Assembly: GCA_947471745.1 (NCBI GenBank)
Contig: CANJKZ010000533.1
Span: forward strand, 134,001-198,000
Source of the DNA: Closterium sp. Naga37s-1
Taxonomy: Eukaryota > Streptophyta > Zygnematophyceae > Desmidiales > Closteriaceae
Reading direction: 5' to 3'
DNA: 64,000 nt
Positions 44,641-59,600 of this stretch are shown here, piece after piece (positions within the stretch are counted from its first letter, which is position 1; every line of letters starts with the position of its first letter). Position numbers and translations under genes: made by a program. The notes below the pieces were generated by a model that was not told where the DNA came from, did no database searches, and saw nothing but the letters and a program-made list of their open reading frames with translations.

Positions 44641-47600
44641 GCAGCGGGCGGTGCAGCGTATGAGCGGGCGGTGCAGCGTATGAGCGGGCGGTGCAGCGTA
44701 TGAGCGGGCGGTGCAGCGTATGAGCGGGCGGTGCAGCGTATGAGCGTGCGGTGCAGCGTATGAGCGGGCGGTGCAGCGTATGAGCGTGCGGTGCAGCGTA
44801 TGAGCGGGCGGTGCAGCGTATGAGCGTGCGGTGCAGCGTATGAGCGGGCGGTGCAGCGTATGAGCGGGCGGTGCAGCGTATGAGCGGGCGGTGCAGCGTA
44901 TGAGCGGGCGGTGCAGCGTATGAGCGGGCGGTGCAGCGTATGAGCGGGCGGTGCAGCGTATGAGCGGGCGGTGCAGCGTATGAGCGGGCGGTGCAGCGTA
45001 TGAGCGGGCGGTGCAGCGTATGAGCGGGCGGTGCAGCGTATGAGCGGGCGGTGCAGCGTATGAGCGGGCGGTGCAGCGTATGAGCGGGCGGTGCAGCGTA
45101 TGAGCGGGCGGTGCAGCGTATGAGCGTGCGGTGCAGCGTATGAGCGTGCGGTGCAGCGTATGAGCGTGCGGTGCAGCGTATGAGCGGGCGGTGCAGCGTA
45201 TGAGCGGGCGGTGCAGCGTATGAGCGGGCGGTGCAGCGTATGAGCGGGCGGTGCAGCGTATGAGCGGGCGGTGCAGCGTATGAGCGTGCGGTGCAGCGTA
45301 TGAGCGTGCGGTGCAGCGTATGAGCGGGCGGTGCAGCGTATGAGCGTGCGGTGCAGCGTATGAGCGGGCGGTGCAGCGTATGAGCGTGCGGTGCAGCGTA
45401 TGAGCGGGCGGTGCAGCGTATGAGCGGGCGGTGCAGCGTATGAGCGGGCGGTGCAGCGTATGAGCGGGCGGTGCAGCGTATGAGCGGGCGGTGCAGCGTA
45501 TGAGCGGGCGGTGCAGCGTATGAGCGGGCGGTGCAGCGTATGAGCGGGCGGTGCAGCGTATGAGCGGGCGGTGCAGCGTATGAGCGGGCGGTGCAGCGTA
45601 TGAGCGGGCGGTGCAGCGTATGAGCGTGCGGTGCAGCGTATGAGCGGGCGGTGCAGCGTATGAGCGGGCGGTGCAGCGTATGAGCGTGCGGTGCAGCGTA
45701 TGAGCGGGCGGTGCAGCGTATGAGCGGGCGGTGCAGCGTATGAGCGGGCGGTGCAGCGTATGAGCGGGCGGTGCAGCGTATGAGCGGGCGGTGCAGCGTA
45801 TGAGCGGGCGGTGCAGCGTATGAGCGGGCGGTGCAGCGTATGAGCGTGCGGTGCAGCGTATGAGCGGGCGGTGCAGCGTATGAGCGGGCGGTGCAGCGTA
45901 TGAGCGGGCGGTGCAGCGTATGAGCGGGCGGTGCAGCGTATGAGCGGGCGGTGCAGCGTATGAGCGGGCGGTGCAGCGTATGAGCGGGCGGTGCAGCGTA
46001 TGAGCGGGCGGTGCAGCGTATGAGCGTGCGGTGCAGCGTATGAGCGGGCGGTGCAGCGTATGAGCGGGCGGTGCAGCGTATGAGCGGGCGGTGCAGCGTA
46101 TGAGCGGGCGGTGCAGCGTATGAGCGGGCGGTGCAGCGTATGAGCGGGCGGTGCAGCGTATGAGCGGGCGGTGCAGCGTATGAGCGGGCGGTGCAGCGTA
46201 TGAGCGGGCGGTGCAGCGTATGAGCGGGCGGTGCAGCGTATGAGCGGGCGGTGCAGCGTATGAGCGGGCGGTGCAGCGTATGAGCGGGCGGTGCAGCGTA
46301 TGAGCGGGCGGTGCAGCGTATGAGCGGGCGGTGCAGCGTATGAGCGGGCGGTGCAGCGTATGAGCGTGCGGTGCAGCGTATGAGCGTGCGGTGCAGCGTA
46401 TGAGCGGGCGGTGCAGCGTATGAGCGGGCGGTGCAGCGTATGAGCGGCGGTGCAGCGTATGAGCGGCGGTGCAGCGTATGAGCGGGCGGTGCAGCGTATG
46501 AGCGGGCGGTGCAGCGTATGAGCGGGCGGTGCAGCGTATGAGCGGGCGGTGCAGCGTATGAGCGTGCGGTGCAGCGTATGAGCGTGCGGTGCAGCGTATG
46601 AGCGGGCGGTGCAGCGTATGAGCGTGCGGTGCAGCGTATGAGCGGGCGGTGCAGCGTATGAGCGTGCGGTGCAGCGTATGAGCGGGCGGTGCAGCGTATG
46701 AGCGGGCGGTGCAGCGTATGAGCGGGCGGTGCAGCGTATGAGCGGGCGGTGCAGCGTATGAGCGGGCGGTGCAGCGTATGAGCGGGCGGTGCAGCGTATG
46801 AGCGGGCGGTGCAGCGTATGAGCGGGCGGTGCAGCGTATGAGCGGGCGGTGCAGCGTATGAGCGGGCGGTGCAGCGTATGAGCGGGCGGTGCAGCGTATG
46901 AGCGGGCGGTGCAGCGTATGAGCGGGCGGTGCAGCGTATGAGCGGGCGGTGCAGCGTATGAGCGTGCGGTGCAGCGTATGAGCGTGCGGTGCAGCGTATG
47001 AGCGTGCGGTGCAGCGTATGAGCGGGCGGTGCAGCGTATGAGCGGGCGGTGCAGCGTATGAGCGTGCGGTGCAGCGTATGAGCGGGCGGTGCAGCGTATG
47101 AGCGGGCGGTGCAGCGTATGAGCGGGCGGTGCAGCGTATGAGCGGGCGGTGCAGCGTATGAGCGGGCGGTGCAGCGTATGAGCGTGCGGTGCAGCGTATG
47201 AGCGGGCGGTGCAGCGTATGAGCGTGCGGTGCAGCGTATGAGCGGGCGGTGCAGCGTATGAGCGTGCGGTGCAGCGTATGAGCGGGCGGTGCAGCGTATG
47301 AGCGGGCGGTGCAGCGTATGAGCGGGCGGTGCAGCGTATGAGCGGGCGGTGCAGCGTATGAGCGGGCGGTGCAGCGTATGAGCGTGCGGTGCAGCGTATG
47401 AGCGTGCGGTGCAGCGTATGAGCGGGCGGTGCAGCGTATGAGCGTGCGGTGCAGCGTATGAGCGGGCGGTGCAGCGTATGAGCGGGCGGTGCAGCGTATG
47501 AGCGGGCGGTGCAGCGTATGAGCGGGCGGTGCAGCGTATGAGCGGGCGGTGCAGCGTATGAGCGTGCGGTGCAGCGTATGAGCGGGCGGTGCAGCGTATG

Positions 47601-50600
47601 AGCGGGCGGTGCAGCGTATGAGCGGGCGGTGCAGCGTATGAGCGTGCGGTGCAGCGTATGAGCGTGCGGTGCAGCGTATGAGCGTGCGGTGCAGCGTATG
47701 AGCGGGCGGTGCAGCGTATGAGCGGGCGGTGCAGCGTATGAGCGGGCGGTGCAGCGTATGAGCGGGCGGTGCAGCGTATGAGCGGGCGGTGCAGCGTATG
47801 AGCGGGCGGTGCAGCGTATGAGCGTGCGGTGCAGCGTATGAGCGGGCGGTGCAGCGTATGAGCGGGCGGTGCAGCGTATGAGCGGGCGGTGCAGCGTATG
47901 AGCGGGCGGTGCAGCGTATGAGCGGGCGGTGCAGCGTATGAGCGGGCGGTGCAGCGTATGAGCGGGCGGTGCAGCGTATGAGCGGGCGGTGCAGCGTATG
48001 AGCGGGCGGTGCAGCGTATGAGCGGGCGGTGCAGCGTATGAGCGTGCGGTGCAGCGTATGAGCGTGCGGTGCAGCGTATGAGCGTGCGGTGCAGCGTATG
48101 AGCGGGCGGTGCAGCGTATGAGCGGGCGGTGCAGCGTATGAGCGTGCGGTGCAGCGTATGAGCGGGCGGTGCAGCGTATGAGCGGGCGGTGCAGCGTATG
48201 AGCGGGCGGTGCAGCGTATGAGCGGGCGGTGCAGCGTATGAGCGTGCGGTGCAGCGTATGAGCGGGCGGTGCAGCGTATGAGCGGGCGGTGCAGCGTATG
48301 AGCGGGCGGTGCAGCGTATGAGCGTGCGGTGCAGCGTATGAGCGGGCGGTGCAGCGTATGAGCGGGCGGTGCAGCGTATGAGCGGGCGGTGCAGCGTATG
48401 AGCGGGCGGTGCAGCGTATGAGCGGCGGTGCAGCGTATGAGCGGGCGGTGCAGCGTATGAGCGTGCGGTGCAGCGTATGAGCGGGCGGTGCAGCGTATGA
48501 GCGGGCGGTGCAGCGTATGAGCGGGCGGTGCAGCGTATGAGCGGGCGGTGCAGCGTATGAGCGGGCGGTGCAGCGTATGAGCGGGCGGTGCAGCGTATGA
48601 GCGGGCGGTGCAGCGTATGAGCGGGCGGTGCAGCGTATGAGCGGGCGGTGCAGCGTATGAGCGGGCGGTGCAGCGTATGAGCGGGCGGTGCAGCGTATGA
48701 GCGGGCGGTGCAGCGTATGAGCGGGCGGTGCAGCGTATGAGCGGGCGGTGCAGCGTATGAGCGGGCGGTGCAGCGTATGAGCGGGCGGTGCAGCGTATGA
48801 GCGTGCGGTGCAGCGTATGAGCGGGCGGTGCAGCGTATGAGCGGGCGGTGCAGCGTATGAGCGGGCGGTGCAGCGTATGAGCGGGCGGTGCAGCGTATGA
48901 GCGGGCGGTGCAGCGTATGAGCGTGCGGTGCAGCGTATGAGCGGGCGGTGCAGCGTATGAGCGTGCGGTGCAGCGTATGAGCGGGCGGTGCAGCGTATGA
49001 GCGGGCGGTGCAGCGTATGAGCGGGCGGTGCAGCGTATGAGCGGGCGGTGCAGCGTATGAGCGGGCGGTGCAGCGTATGAGCGGGCGGTGCAGCGTATGA
49101 GCGGGCGGTGCAGCGTATGAGCGGGCGGTGCAGCGTATGAGCGGGCGGTGCAGCGTATGAGCGGGCGGTGCAGCGTATGAGCGGGCGGTGCAGCGTATGA
49201 GCGGGCGGTGCAGCGTATGAGCGGGCGGTGCAGCGTATGAGCGTGCGGTGCAGCGTATGAGCGTGCGGTGCAGCGTATGAGCGTGCGGTGCAGCGTATGA
49301 GCGGGCGGTGCAGCGTATGAGCGGGCGGTGCAGCGTATGAGCGTGGGGTGCAGCGTATGAGCGGGCGGTGCAGCGTATGAGCGGGCGGTGCAGCGTATGA
49401 GCGGGCGGTGCAGCGTATGAGCGGGCGGTGCAGCGTATGAGCGTGCGGTGCAGCGTATGAGCGTGCGGTGCAGCGTATGAGCGGGCGGTGCAGCGTATGA
49501 GCGTGCGGTGCAGCGTATGAGCGGGCGGTGCAGCGTATGAGCGTGCGGTGCAGCGTATGAGCGGGCGGTGCAGCGTATGAGCGGGCGGTGCAGCGTATGA
49601 GCGGGCGGTGCAGCGTATGAGCGGGCGGTGCAGCGTATGAGCGGGCGGTGCAGCGTATGAGCGTGCGGTGCAGCGTATGAGCGTGCGGTGCAGCGTATGA
49701 GCGGGCGGTGCAGCGTATGAGCGGGCGGTGCAGCGTATGAGCGGGCGGTGCAGCGTATGAGCGTGCGGTGCAGCGTATGAGCGGGCGGTGCAGCGTATGA
49801 GCGTGCGGTGCAGCGTATGAGCGGGCGGTGCAGCGTATGAGCGGGCGGTGCAGCGTATGAGCGGGCGGTGCAGCGTATGAGCGGGCGGTGCAGCGTATGA
49901 GCGGGCGGTGCAGCGTATGAGCGGGCGGTGCAGCGTATGAGCGGGCGGTGCAGCGTATGAGCGGGCGGTGCAGCGTATGAGCGGGCGGTGCAGCGTATGA
50001 GCGGGCGGTGCAGCGTATGAGCGGGCGGTGCAGCGTATGAGCGGGCGGTGCAGCGTATGAGCGTGCGGTGCAGCGTATGAGCGGGCGGTGCAGCGTATGA
50101 GCGTGCGGTGCAGCGTATGAGCGGGCGGTGCAGCGTATGAGCGTGCGGTGCAGCGTATGAGCGGGCGGTGCAGCGTATGAGCGTGCGGTGCAGCGTATGA
50201 GCGGGCGGTGCAGCGTATGAGCGGGCGGTGCAGCGTATGAGCGGGCGGTGCAGCGTATGAGCGGGCGGTGCAGCGTATGAGCGGGCGGTGCAGCGTATGA
50301 GCGGGCGGTGCAGCGTATGAGCGGGCGGTGCAGCGTATGAGCGGGCGGTGCAGCGTATGAGCGGGCGGTGCAGCGTATGAGCGGGCGGTGCAGCGTATGA
50401 GCGGGCGGTGCAGCGTATGAGCGGGCGGTGCAGCGTATGAGCGGGCGGTGCAGCGTATGAGCGGGCGGTGCAGCGTATGAGCGTGCGGTGCAGCGTATGA
50501 GCGTGCGGTGCAGCGTATGAGCGTGCGGTGCAGCGTATGAGCGGGCGGTGCAGCGTATGAGCGGGCGGTGCAGCGTATGAGCGTGCGGTGCAGCGTATGA

Positions 50601-53600
50601 GCGGGCGGTGCAGCGTATGAGCGGGCGGTGCAGCGTATGAGCGGGCGGTGCAGCGTATGAGCGGGCGGTGCAGCGTATGAGCGGGCGGTGCAGCGTATGA
50701 GCGTGCGGTGCAGCGTATGAGCGGGCGGTGCAGCGTATGAGCGTGCGGTGCAGCGTATGAGCGGGCGGTGCAGCGTATGAGCGGGCGGTGCAGCGTATGA
50801 GCGGGCGGTGCAGCGTATGAGCGGGCGGTGCAGCGTATGAGCGGGCGGTGCAGCGTATGAGCGGGCGGTGCAGCGTATGAGCGGGCGGTGCAGCGTATGA
50901 GCGGGCGGTGCAGCGTATGAGCGGGCGGTGCAGCGTATGAGCGGGCGGTGCAGCGTATGAGCGGGCGGTGCAGCGTATGAGCGGGCGGTGCAGCGTATGA
51001 GCGGGCGGTGCAGCGTATGAGCGGGCGGTGCAGCGTATGAGCGGGCGGTGCAGCGTATGAGCGTGCGGTGCAGCGTATGAGCGTGCGGTGCAGCGTATGA
51101 GCGTGCGGTGCAGCGTATGAGCGTGCGGTGCAGCGTATGAGCGGGCGGTGCAGCGTATGAGCGGGCGGTGCAGCGTATGAGCGTGCGGTGCAGCGTATGA
51201 GCGGGCGGTGCAGCGTATGAGCGGGCGGTGCAGCGTATGAGCGGGCGGTGCAGCGTATGAGCGGGCGGTGCAGCGTATGAGCGGGCGGTGCAGCGTATGA
51301 GCGGGCGGTGCAGCGTATGAGCGGGCGGTGCAGCGTATGAGCGGGCGGTGCAGCGTATGAGCGGGCGGTGCAGCGTATGAGCGGGCGGTGCAGCGTATGA
51401 GCGGGCGGTGCAGCGTATGAGCGGGCGGTGCAGCGTATGAGCGGGCGGTGCAGCGTATGAGCGGGCGGTGCAGCGTATGAGCGGGCGGTGCAGCGTATGA
51501 GCGGGCGGTGCAGCGTATGAGCGGGCGGTGCAGCGTATGAGCGGGCGGTGCAGCGTATGAGCGGGCGGTGCAGCGTATGAGCGGGCGGTGCAGCGTATGA
51601 GCGGGCGGTGCAGCGTATGAGCGGGCGGTGCAGCGTATGAGCGGGCGGTGCAGCGTATGAGCGGGCGGTGCAGCGTATGAGCGGGCGGTGCAGCGTATGA
51701 GCGGGCGGTGCAGCGTATGAGCGGGCGGTGCAGCGTATGAGCGGGCGGTGCAGCGTATGAGCGGGCGGTGCAGCGTATGAGCGTGCGGTGCAGCGTATGA
51801 GCGTGCGGTGCAGCGTATGAGCGGGCGGTGCAGCGTATGAGCGGGCGGTGCAGCGTATGAGCGGGCGGTGCAGCGTATGAGCGTGCGGTGCAGCGTATGA
51901 GCGGGCGGTGCAGCGTATGAGCGGGCGGTGCAGCGTATGAGCGGGCGGTGCAGCGTATGAGCGGGCGGTGCAGCGTATGAGCGTGCGGTGCAGCGTATGA
52001 GCGTGCGGTGCAGCGTATGAGCGGGCGGTGCAGCGTATGAGCGTGCGGTGCAGCGTATGAGCGGGCGGTGCAGCGTATGAGCGTGCGGTGCAGCGTATGA
52101 GCGGGCGGTGCAGCGTATGAGCGGGCGGTGCAGCGTATGAGCGGGCGGTGCAGCGTATGAGCGGGCGGTGCAGCGTATGAGCGGGCGGTGCAGCGTATGA
52201 GCGTGCGGTGCAGCGTATGAGCGTGCGGTGCAGCGTATGAGCGGGCGGTGCAGCGTATGAGCGGGCGGTGCAGCGTATGAGCGGGCGGTGCAGCGTATGA
52301 GCGTGCGGTGCAGCGTATGAGCGGGCGGTGCAGCGTATGAGCGGGCGGTGCAGCGTATGAGCGGGCGGTGCAGCGTATGAGCGGGCGGTGCAGCGTATGA
52401 GCGGGCGGTGCAGCGTATGAGCGGGCGGTGCAGCGTATGAGCGGGCGGTGCAGCGTATGAGCGGGCGGTGCAGCGTATGAGCGGGCGGTGCAGCGTATGA
52501 GCGGGCGGTGCAGCGTATGAGCGGGCGGTGCAGCGTATGAGCGGGCGGTGCAGCGTATGAGCGGGCGGTGCAGCGTATGAGCGGGCGGTGCAGCGTATGA
52601 GCGTGCGGTGCAGCGTATGAGCGGGCGGTGCAGCGTATGAGCGGGCGGTGCAGCGTATGAGCGGGCGGTGCAGCGTATGAGCGTGCGGTGCAGCGTATGA
52701 GCGGGCGGTGCAGCGTATGAGCGTGCGGTGCAGCGTATGAGCGGGCGGTGCAGCGTATGAGCGGGCGGTGCAGCGTATGAGCGGGCGGTGCAGCGTATGA
52801 GCGGGCGGTGCAGCGTATGAGCGGGCGGTGCAGCGTATGAGCGGGCGGTGCAGCGTATGAGCGGGCGGTGCAGCGTATGAGCGGGCGGTGCAGCGTATGA
52901 GCGGGCGGTGCAGCGTATGAGCGGGCGGTGCAGCGTATGAGCGGGCGGTGCAGCGTATGAGCGGGCGGTGCAGCGTATGAGCGGGCGGTGCAGCGTATGA
53001 GCGTGCGGTGCAGCGTATGAGCGTGCGGTGCAGCGTATGAGCGTGCGGTGCAGCGTATGAGCGTGCGGTGCAGCGTATGAGCGGGCGGTGCAGCGTATGA
53101 GCGGGCGGTGCAGCGTATGAGCGTGCGGTGCAGCGTATGAGCGGGCGGTGCAGCGTATGAGCGGGCGGTGCAGCGTATGAGCGGGCGGTGCAGCGTATGA
53201 GCGGGCGGTGCAGCGTATGAGCGTGCGGTGCAGCGTATGAGCGTGCGGTGCAGCGTATGAGCGGGCGGTGCAGCGTATGAGCGTGCGGTGCAGCGTATGA
53301 GCGGGCGGTGCAGCGTATGAGCGTGCGGTGCAGCGTATGAGCGGGCGGTGCAGCGTATGAGCGGGCGGTGCAGCGTATGAGCGGGCGGTGCAGCGTATGA
53401 GCGGGCGGTGCAGCGTATGAGCGGGCGGTGCAGCGTATGAGCGTGCGGTGCAGCGTATGAGCGTGCGGTGCAGCGTATGAGCGGGCGGTGCAGCGTATGA
53501 GCGGGCGGTGCAGCGTATGAGCGGGCGGTGCAGCGTATGAGCGTGCGGTGCAGCGTATGAGCGGGCGGTGCAGCGTATGAGCGTGCGGTGCAGCGTATGA

Positions 53601-56600
53601 GCGGGCGGTGCAGCGTATGAGCGGGCGGTGCAGCGTATGAGCGGGCGGTGCAGCGTATGAGCGGGCGGTGCAGCGTATGAGCGGGCGGTGCAGCGTATGA
53701 GCGGGCGGTGCAGCGTATGAGCGTGCGGTGCAGCGTATGAGCGGGCGGTGCAGCGTATGAGCGGGCGGTGCAGCGTATGAGCGTGCGGTGCAGCGTATGA
53801 GCGGGCGGTGCAGCGTATGAGCGGGCGGTGCAGCGTATGAGCGGGCGGTGCAGCGTATGAGCGGGCGGTGCAGCGTATGAGCGTGCGGTGCAGCGTATGA
53901 GCGTGCGGTGCAGCGTATGAGCGGGCGGTGCAGCGTATGAGCGTGCGGTGCAGCGTATGAGCGGGCGGTGCAGCGTATGAGCGTGCGGTGCAGCGTATGA
54001 GCGGGCGGTGCAGCGTATGAGCGGGCGGTGCAGCGTATGAGCGGGCGGTGCAGCGTATGAGCGGGCGGTGCAGCGTATGAGCGGGCGGTGCAGCGTATGA
54101 GCGGGCGGTGCAGCGTATGAGCGGGCGGTGCAGCGTATGAGCGGGCGGTGCAGCGTATGAGCGGGCGGTGCAGCGTATGAGCGGGCGGTGCAGCGTATGA
54201 GCGGGCGGTGCAGCGTATGAGCGGGCGGTGCAGCGTATGAGCGGGCGGTGCAGCGTATGAGCGGGCGGTGCAGCGTATGAGCGGGCGGTGCAGCGTATGA
54301 GCGGGCGGTGCAGCGTATGAGCGGGCGGTGCAGCGTATGAGCGGGCGGTGCAGCGTATGAGCGGGCGGTGCAGCGTATGAGCGGGCGGTGCAGCGTATGA
54401 GCGGGCGGTGCAGCGTATGAGCGTGCGGTGCAGCGTATGAGCGGGCGGTGCAGCGTATGAGCGGGCGGTGCAGCGTATGAGCGGGCGGTGCAGCGTATGA
54501 GCGGGCGGTGCAGCGTATGAGCGGGCGGTGCAGCGTATGAGCGTGCGGTGCAGCGTATGAGCGGGCGGTGCAGCGTATGAGCGTGCGGTGCAGCGGGTGC
54601 AGCGTATGAGCGTGCGGTGCAGCGTATGAGCGGGCGGTGCAGCGTATGAGCGGGCGGTGCAGCGTATGAGCGGGCGGTGCAGCGTATGAGCGGGCGGTGC
54701 AGCGTATGAGCGGGCGGTGCAGCGTATGAGCGGGCGGTGCAGCGTATGAGCGGGCGGTGCAGCGTATGAGCGGGCGGTGCAGCGTATGAGCGGGCGGTGC
54801 AGCGTATGAGCGGGCGGTGCAGCGTATGAGCGGGCGGTGCAGCGTATGAGCGGGCGGTGCAGCGTATGAGCGGGCGGTGCAGCGTATGAGCGGGCGGTGC
54901 AGCGTATGAGCGGGCGGTGCAGCGTATGAGCGGGCGGTGCAGCGTATGAGCGGGCGGTGCAGCGTATGAGCGGGCGGTGCAGCGTATGAGCGGGCGGTGC
55001 AGCGTATGAGCGGGCGGTGCAGCGTATGAGCGTGCGGTGCAGCGTATGAGCGGGCGGTGCAGCGTATGAGCGGGCGGTGCAGCGTATGAGCGGGCGGTGC
55101 AGCGTATGAGCGTGCGGTGCAGCGTATGAGCGGGCGGTGCAGCGTATGAGCGGGCGGTGCAGCGTATGAGCGTGCGGTGCAGCGTATGAGCGTGCGGTGC
55201 AGCGTATGAGCGGGCGGTGCAGCGTATGAGCGGGCGGTGCAGCGTATGAGCGGGCGGTGCAGCGTATGAGCGTGCGGTGCAGCGTATGAGCGTGCGGTGC
55301 AGCGTATGAGCGGGCGGTGCAGCGTATGAGCGGGCGGTGCAGCGTATGAGCGGGCGGTGCAGCGTATGAGCGGGCGGTGCAGCGTATGAGCGGGCGGTGC
55401 AGCGTATGAGCGGGCGGTGCAGCGTATGAGCGGGCGGTGCAGCGTATGAGCGTGCGGTGCAGCGTATGAGCGGGCGGTGCAGCGTATGAGCGGGCGGTGC
55501 AGCGTATGAGCGGGCGGTGCAGCGTATGAGCGGGCGGTGCAGCGTATGAGCGTGCGGTGCAGCGTATGAGCGTGCGGTGCAGCGTATGAGCGGGCGGTGC
55601 AGCGTATGAGCGGGCGGTGCAGCGTATGAGCGGGCGGTGCAGCGTATGAGCGGGCGGTGCAGCGTATGAGCGGGCGGTGCAGCGTATGAGCGGGCGGTGC
55701 AGCGTATGAGCGTGCGGTGCAGCGTATGAGCGTGCGGTGCAGCGTATGAGCGTGCGGTGCAGCGTATGAGCGGGCGGTGCAGCGTATGAGCGGGCGGTGC
55801 AGCGTATGAGCGGGCGGTGCAGCGTATGAGCGGGCGGTGCAGCGTATGAGCGGGCGGTGCAGCGTATGAGCGGGCGGTGCAGCGTATGAGCGGGCGGTGC
55901 AGCGTATGAGCGGGCGGTGCAGCGTATGAGCGGGCGGTGCAGCGTATGAGCGGGCGGTGCAGCGTATGAGCGGGCGGTGCAGCGTATGAGCGGGCGGTGC
56001 AGCGTATGAGCGGGCGGTGCAGCGTATGAGCGTGCGGTGCAGCGTATGAGCGGGCGGTGCAGCGTATGAGCGGGCGGTGCAGCGTATGAGCGGGCGGTGC
56101 AGCGTATGAGCGGGCGGTGCAGCGTATGAGCGGGCGGTGCAGCGTATGAGCGGGCGGTGCAGCGTATGAGCGTGCGGTGCAGCGTATGAGCGGGCGGTGC
56201 AGCGTATGAGCGGGCGGTGCAGCGTATGAGCGGGCGGTGCAGCGTATGAGCGGGCGGTGCAGCGTATGAGCGGGCGGTGCAGCGTATGAGCGGGCGGTGC
56301 AGCGTATGAGCGTGCGGTGCAGCGTATGAGCGGGCGGTGCAGCGTATGAGCGTGCGGTGCAGCGTATGAGCGTGCGGTGCAGCGTATGAGCGTGCGGTGC
56401 AGCGTATGAGCGCGCGGTGCAGCGTATGAGCGGGCGGTGCAGCGTATGAGCGGGCGGTGCAGCGTATGAGCGGGCGGTGCAGCGTATGAGCGGGCGGTGC
56501 AGCGTATGAGCGGGCGGTGCAGCGTATGAGCGGGCGGTGCAGCGTATGAGCGTGCGGTGCAGCGTATGAGCGGGCGGTGCAGCGTATGAGCGGGCGGTGC

Positions 56601-59600
56601 AGCGTATGAGCGGGCGGTGCAGCGTATGAGCGGGCGGTGCAGCGTATGAGCGGGCGGTGCAGCGTATGAGCGTGCGGTGCAGCGTATGAGCGGGCGGTGC
56701 AGCGTATGAGCGGGCGGTGCAGCGTATGAGCGTGCGGTGCAGCGTATGAGCGGGCGGTGCAGCGTATGAGCGTGCGGTGCAGCGGGTGCAGCGCATGAGC
56801 GTGCGGTGCAGCGTATGAGCGTGCGGTGCAGCGTATGAGCGGGCGGTGCAGCGTATGAGCGGGCGGTGCAGCGTATGAGCGGGCGGTGCAGCGTATGAGC
56901 GGGCGGTGCAGCGTATGAGCGGGCGGTGCAGCGTATGAGCGGGCGGTGCAGCGTATGAGCGGGCGGTGCAGCGTATGAGCGGGCGGTGCAGCGTATGAGC
57001 GGGCGGTGCAGCGTATGAGCGGGCGGTGCAGCGTATGAGCGGGCGGTGCAGCGTATGAGCGGGCGGTGCAGCGTATGAGCGGGCGGTGCAGCGTATGAGC
57101 GGGCGGTGCAGCGTATGAGCGGGCGGTGCAGCGTATGAGCGTGCGGTGCAGCGTATGAGCGTGCGGTGCAGCGTATGAGCGGGCGGTGCAGCGTATGAGC
57201 GGGCGGTGCAGCGTATGAGCGGGCGGTGCAGCGTATGAGCGGGCGGTGCAGCGTATGAGCGGGCGGTGCAGCGTATGAGCGGGCGGTGCAGCGTATGAGC
57301 GGGCGGTGCAGCGTATGAGCGGGCGGTGCAGCGTATGAGCGTGCGGTGCAGCGTATGAGCGGGCGGTGCAGCGTATGAGCGTGCGGTGCAGCGTATGAGC
57401 GGGCGGTGCAGCGTATGAGCGGGCGGTGCAGCGTATGAGCGGGCGGTGCAGCGTATGAGCGGGCGGTGCAGCGTATGAGCGGGCGGTGCAGCGTATGAGC
57501 GGCGGTGCAGCGTATGAGCGGGCGGTGCAGCGTATGAGCGGGCGGTGCAGCGTATGAGCGGGCGGTGCAGCGTATGAGCGGGCGGTGCAGCGTATGAGCG
57601 GGCGGTGCAGCGTATGAGCGGGCGGTGCAGCGTATGAGCGGGCGGTGCAGCGTATGAGCGGGCGGTGCAGCGTATGAGCGGGCGGTGCAGCGTATGAGCG
57701 GGCGGTGCAGCGTATGAGCGGGCGGTGCAGCGTATGAGCGGGCGGTGCAGCGTATGAGCGGGCGGTGCAGCGTATGAGCGGGCGGTGCAGCGTATGAGCG
57801 GGCGGTGCAGCGTATGAGCGGGCGGTGCAGCGTATGAGCGGGCGGTGCAGCGTATGAGCGGGCGGTGCAGCGTATGAGCGGGCGGTGCAGCGTATGAGCG
57901 GGCGGTGCAGCGTATGAGCGGGCGGTGCAGCGTATGAGCGGGCGGTGCAGCGTATGAGCGGGCGGTGCAGCGTATGAGCGGGCGGTGCAGCGTATGAGCG
58001 GGCGGTGCAGCGTATGAGCGGGCGGTGCAGCGTATGAGCGGGCGGTGCAGCGTATGAGCGTGCGGTGCAGCGTATGAGCGGGCGGTGCAGCGTATGAGCG
58101 GGCGGTGCAGCGTATGAGCGGGCGGTGCAGCGTATGAGCGGGCGGTGCAGCGTATGAGCGGGCGGTGCAGCGTATGAGCGGGCGGTGCAGCGTATGAGCG
58201 GGCGGTGCAGCGTATGAGCGTGCGGTGCAGCGTATGAGCGTGCGGTGCAGCGTATGAGCGGGCGGTGCAGCGTATGAGCGTGCGGTGCAGCGTATGAGCG
58301 GGCGGTGCAGCGTATGAGCGGGCGGTGCAGCGTATGAGCGGGCGGTGCAGCGTATGAGCGGGCGGTGCAGCGTATGAGCGGGCGGTGCAGCGTATGAGCG
58401 GGCGGTGCAGCGTATGAGCGGGCGGTGCAGCGTATGAGCGGGCGGTGCAGCGTATGAGCGGGCGGTGCAGCGTATGAGCGGGCGGTGCAGCGTATGAGCG
58501 GGCGGTGCAGCGTATGAGCGGGCGGTGCAGCGTATGAGCGGGCGGTGCAGCGTATGAGCGGGCGGTGCAGCGTATGAGCGGGCGGTGCAGCGTATGAGCG
58601 GGCGGTGCAGCGTATGAGCGGGCGGTGCAGCGTATGAGCGTGCGGTGCAGCGTATGAGCGGGCGGTGCAGCGTATGAGCGGGCGGTGCAGCGTATGAGCG
58701 GGCGGTGCAGCGTATGAGCGGGCGGTGCAGCGTATGAGCGGGCGGTGCAGCGTATGAGCGTGCGGTGCAGCGTATGAGCGGGCGGTGCAGCGTATGAGCG
58801 TGCGGTGCAGCGGTGCAGCGTATGAGCGTGCGGTGCAGCGTATGAGCGGGCGGTGCAGCGTATGAGCGGGCGGTGCAGCGTATGAGCGGGCGGTGCAGCG
58901 TATGAGCGGGCGGTGCAGCGTATGAGCGTGCGGTGCAGCGTATGAGCGTGCGGTGCAGCGTATGAGCGGGCGGTGCAGCGTATGAGCGTGCGGTGCAGCG
59001 TATGAGCGGGCGGTGCAGCGTATGAGCGTGCGGTGCAGCGTATGAGCGGGCGGTGCAGCGTATGAGCGGGCGGTGCAGCGTATGAGCGGGCGGTGCAGCG
59101 TATGAGCGGGCGGTGCAGCGTATGAGCGGGCGGTGCAGCGTATGAGCGTGCGGTGCAGCGTATGAGCGTGCGGTGCAGCGTATGAGCGGGCGGTGCAGCG
59201 TATGAGCGGGCGGTGCAGCGTATGAGCGGGCGGTGCAGCGTATGAGCGTGCGGTGCAGCGTATGAGCGGGCGGTGCAGCGTATGAGCGTGCGGTGCAGCG
59301 TATGAGCGGGCGGTGCAGCGTATGAGCGGGCGGTGCAGCGTATGAGCGGGCGGTGCAGCGTATGAGCGGGCGGTGCAGCGTATGAGCGGGCGGTGCAGCG
59401 TATGAGCGGGCGGTGCAGCGTATGAGCGTGCGGTGCAGCGTATGAGCGGGCGGTGCAGCGTATGAGCGGGCGGTGCAGCGTATGAGCGTGCGGTGCAGCG
59501 TATGAGCGGGCGGTGCAGCGTATGAGCGGGCGGTGCAGCGTATGAGCGGGCGGTGCAGCGTATGAGCGGGCGGTGCAGCGTATGAGCGTGCGGTGCAGCG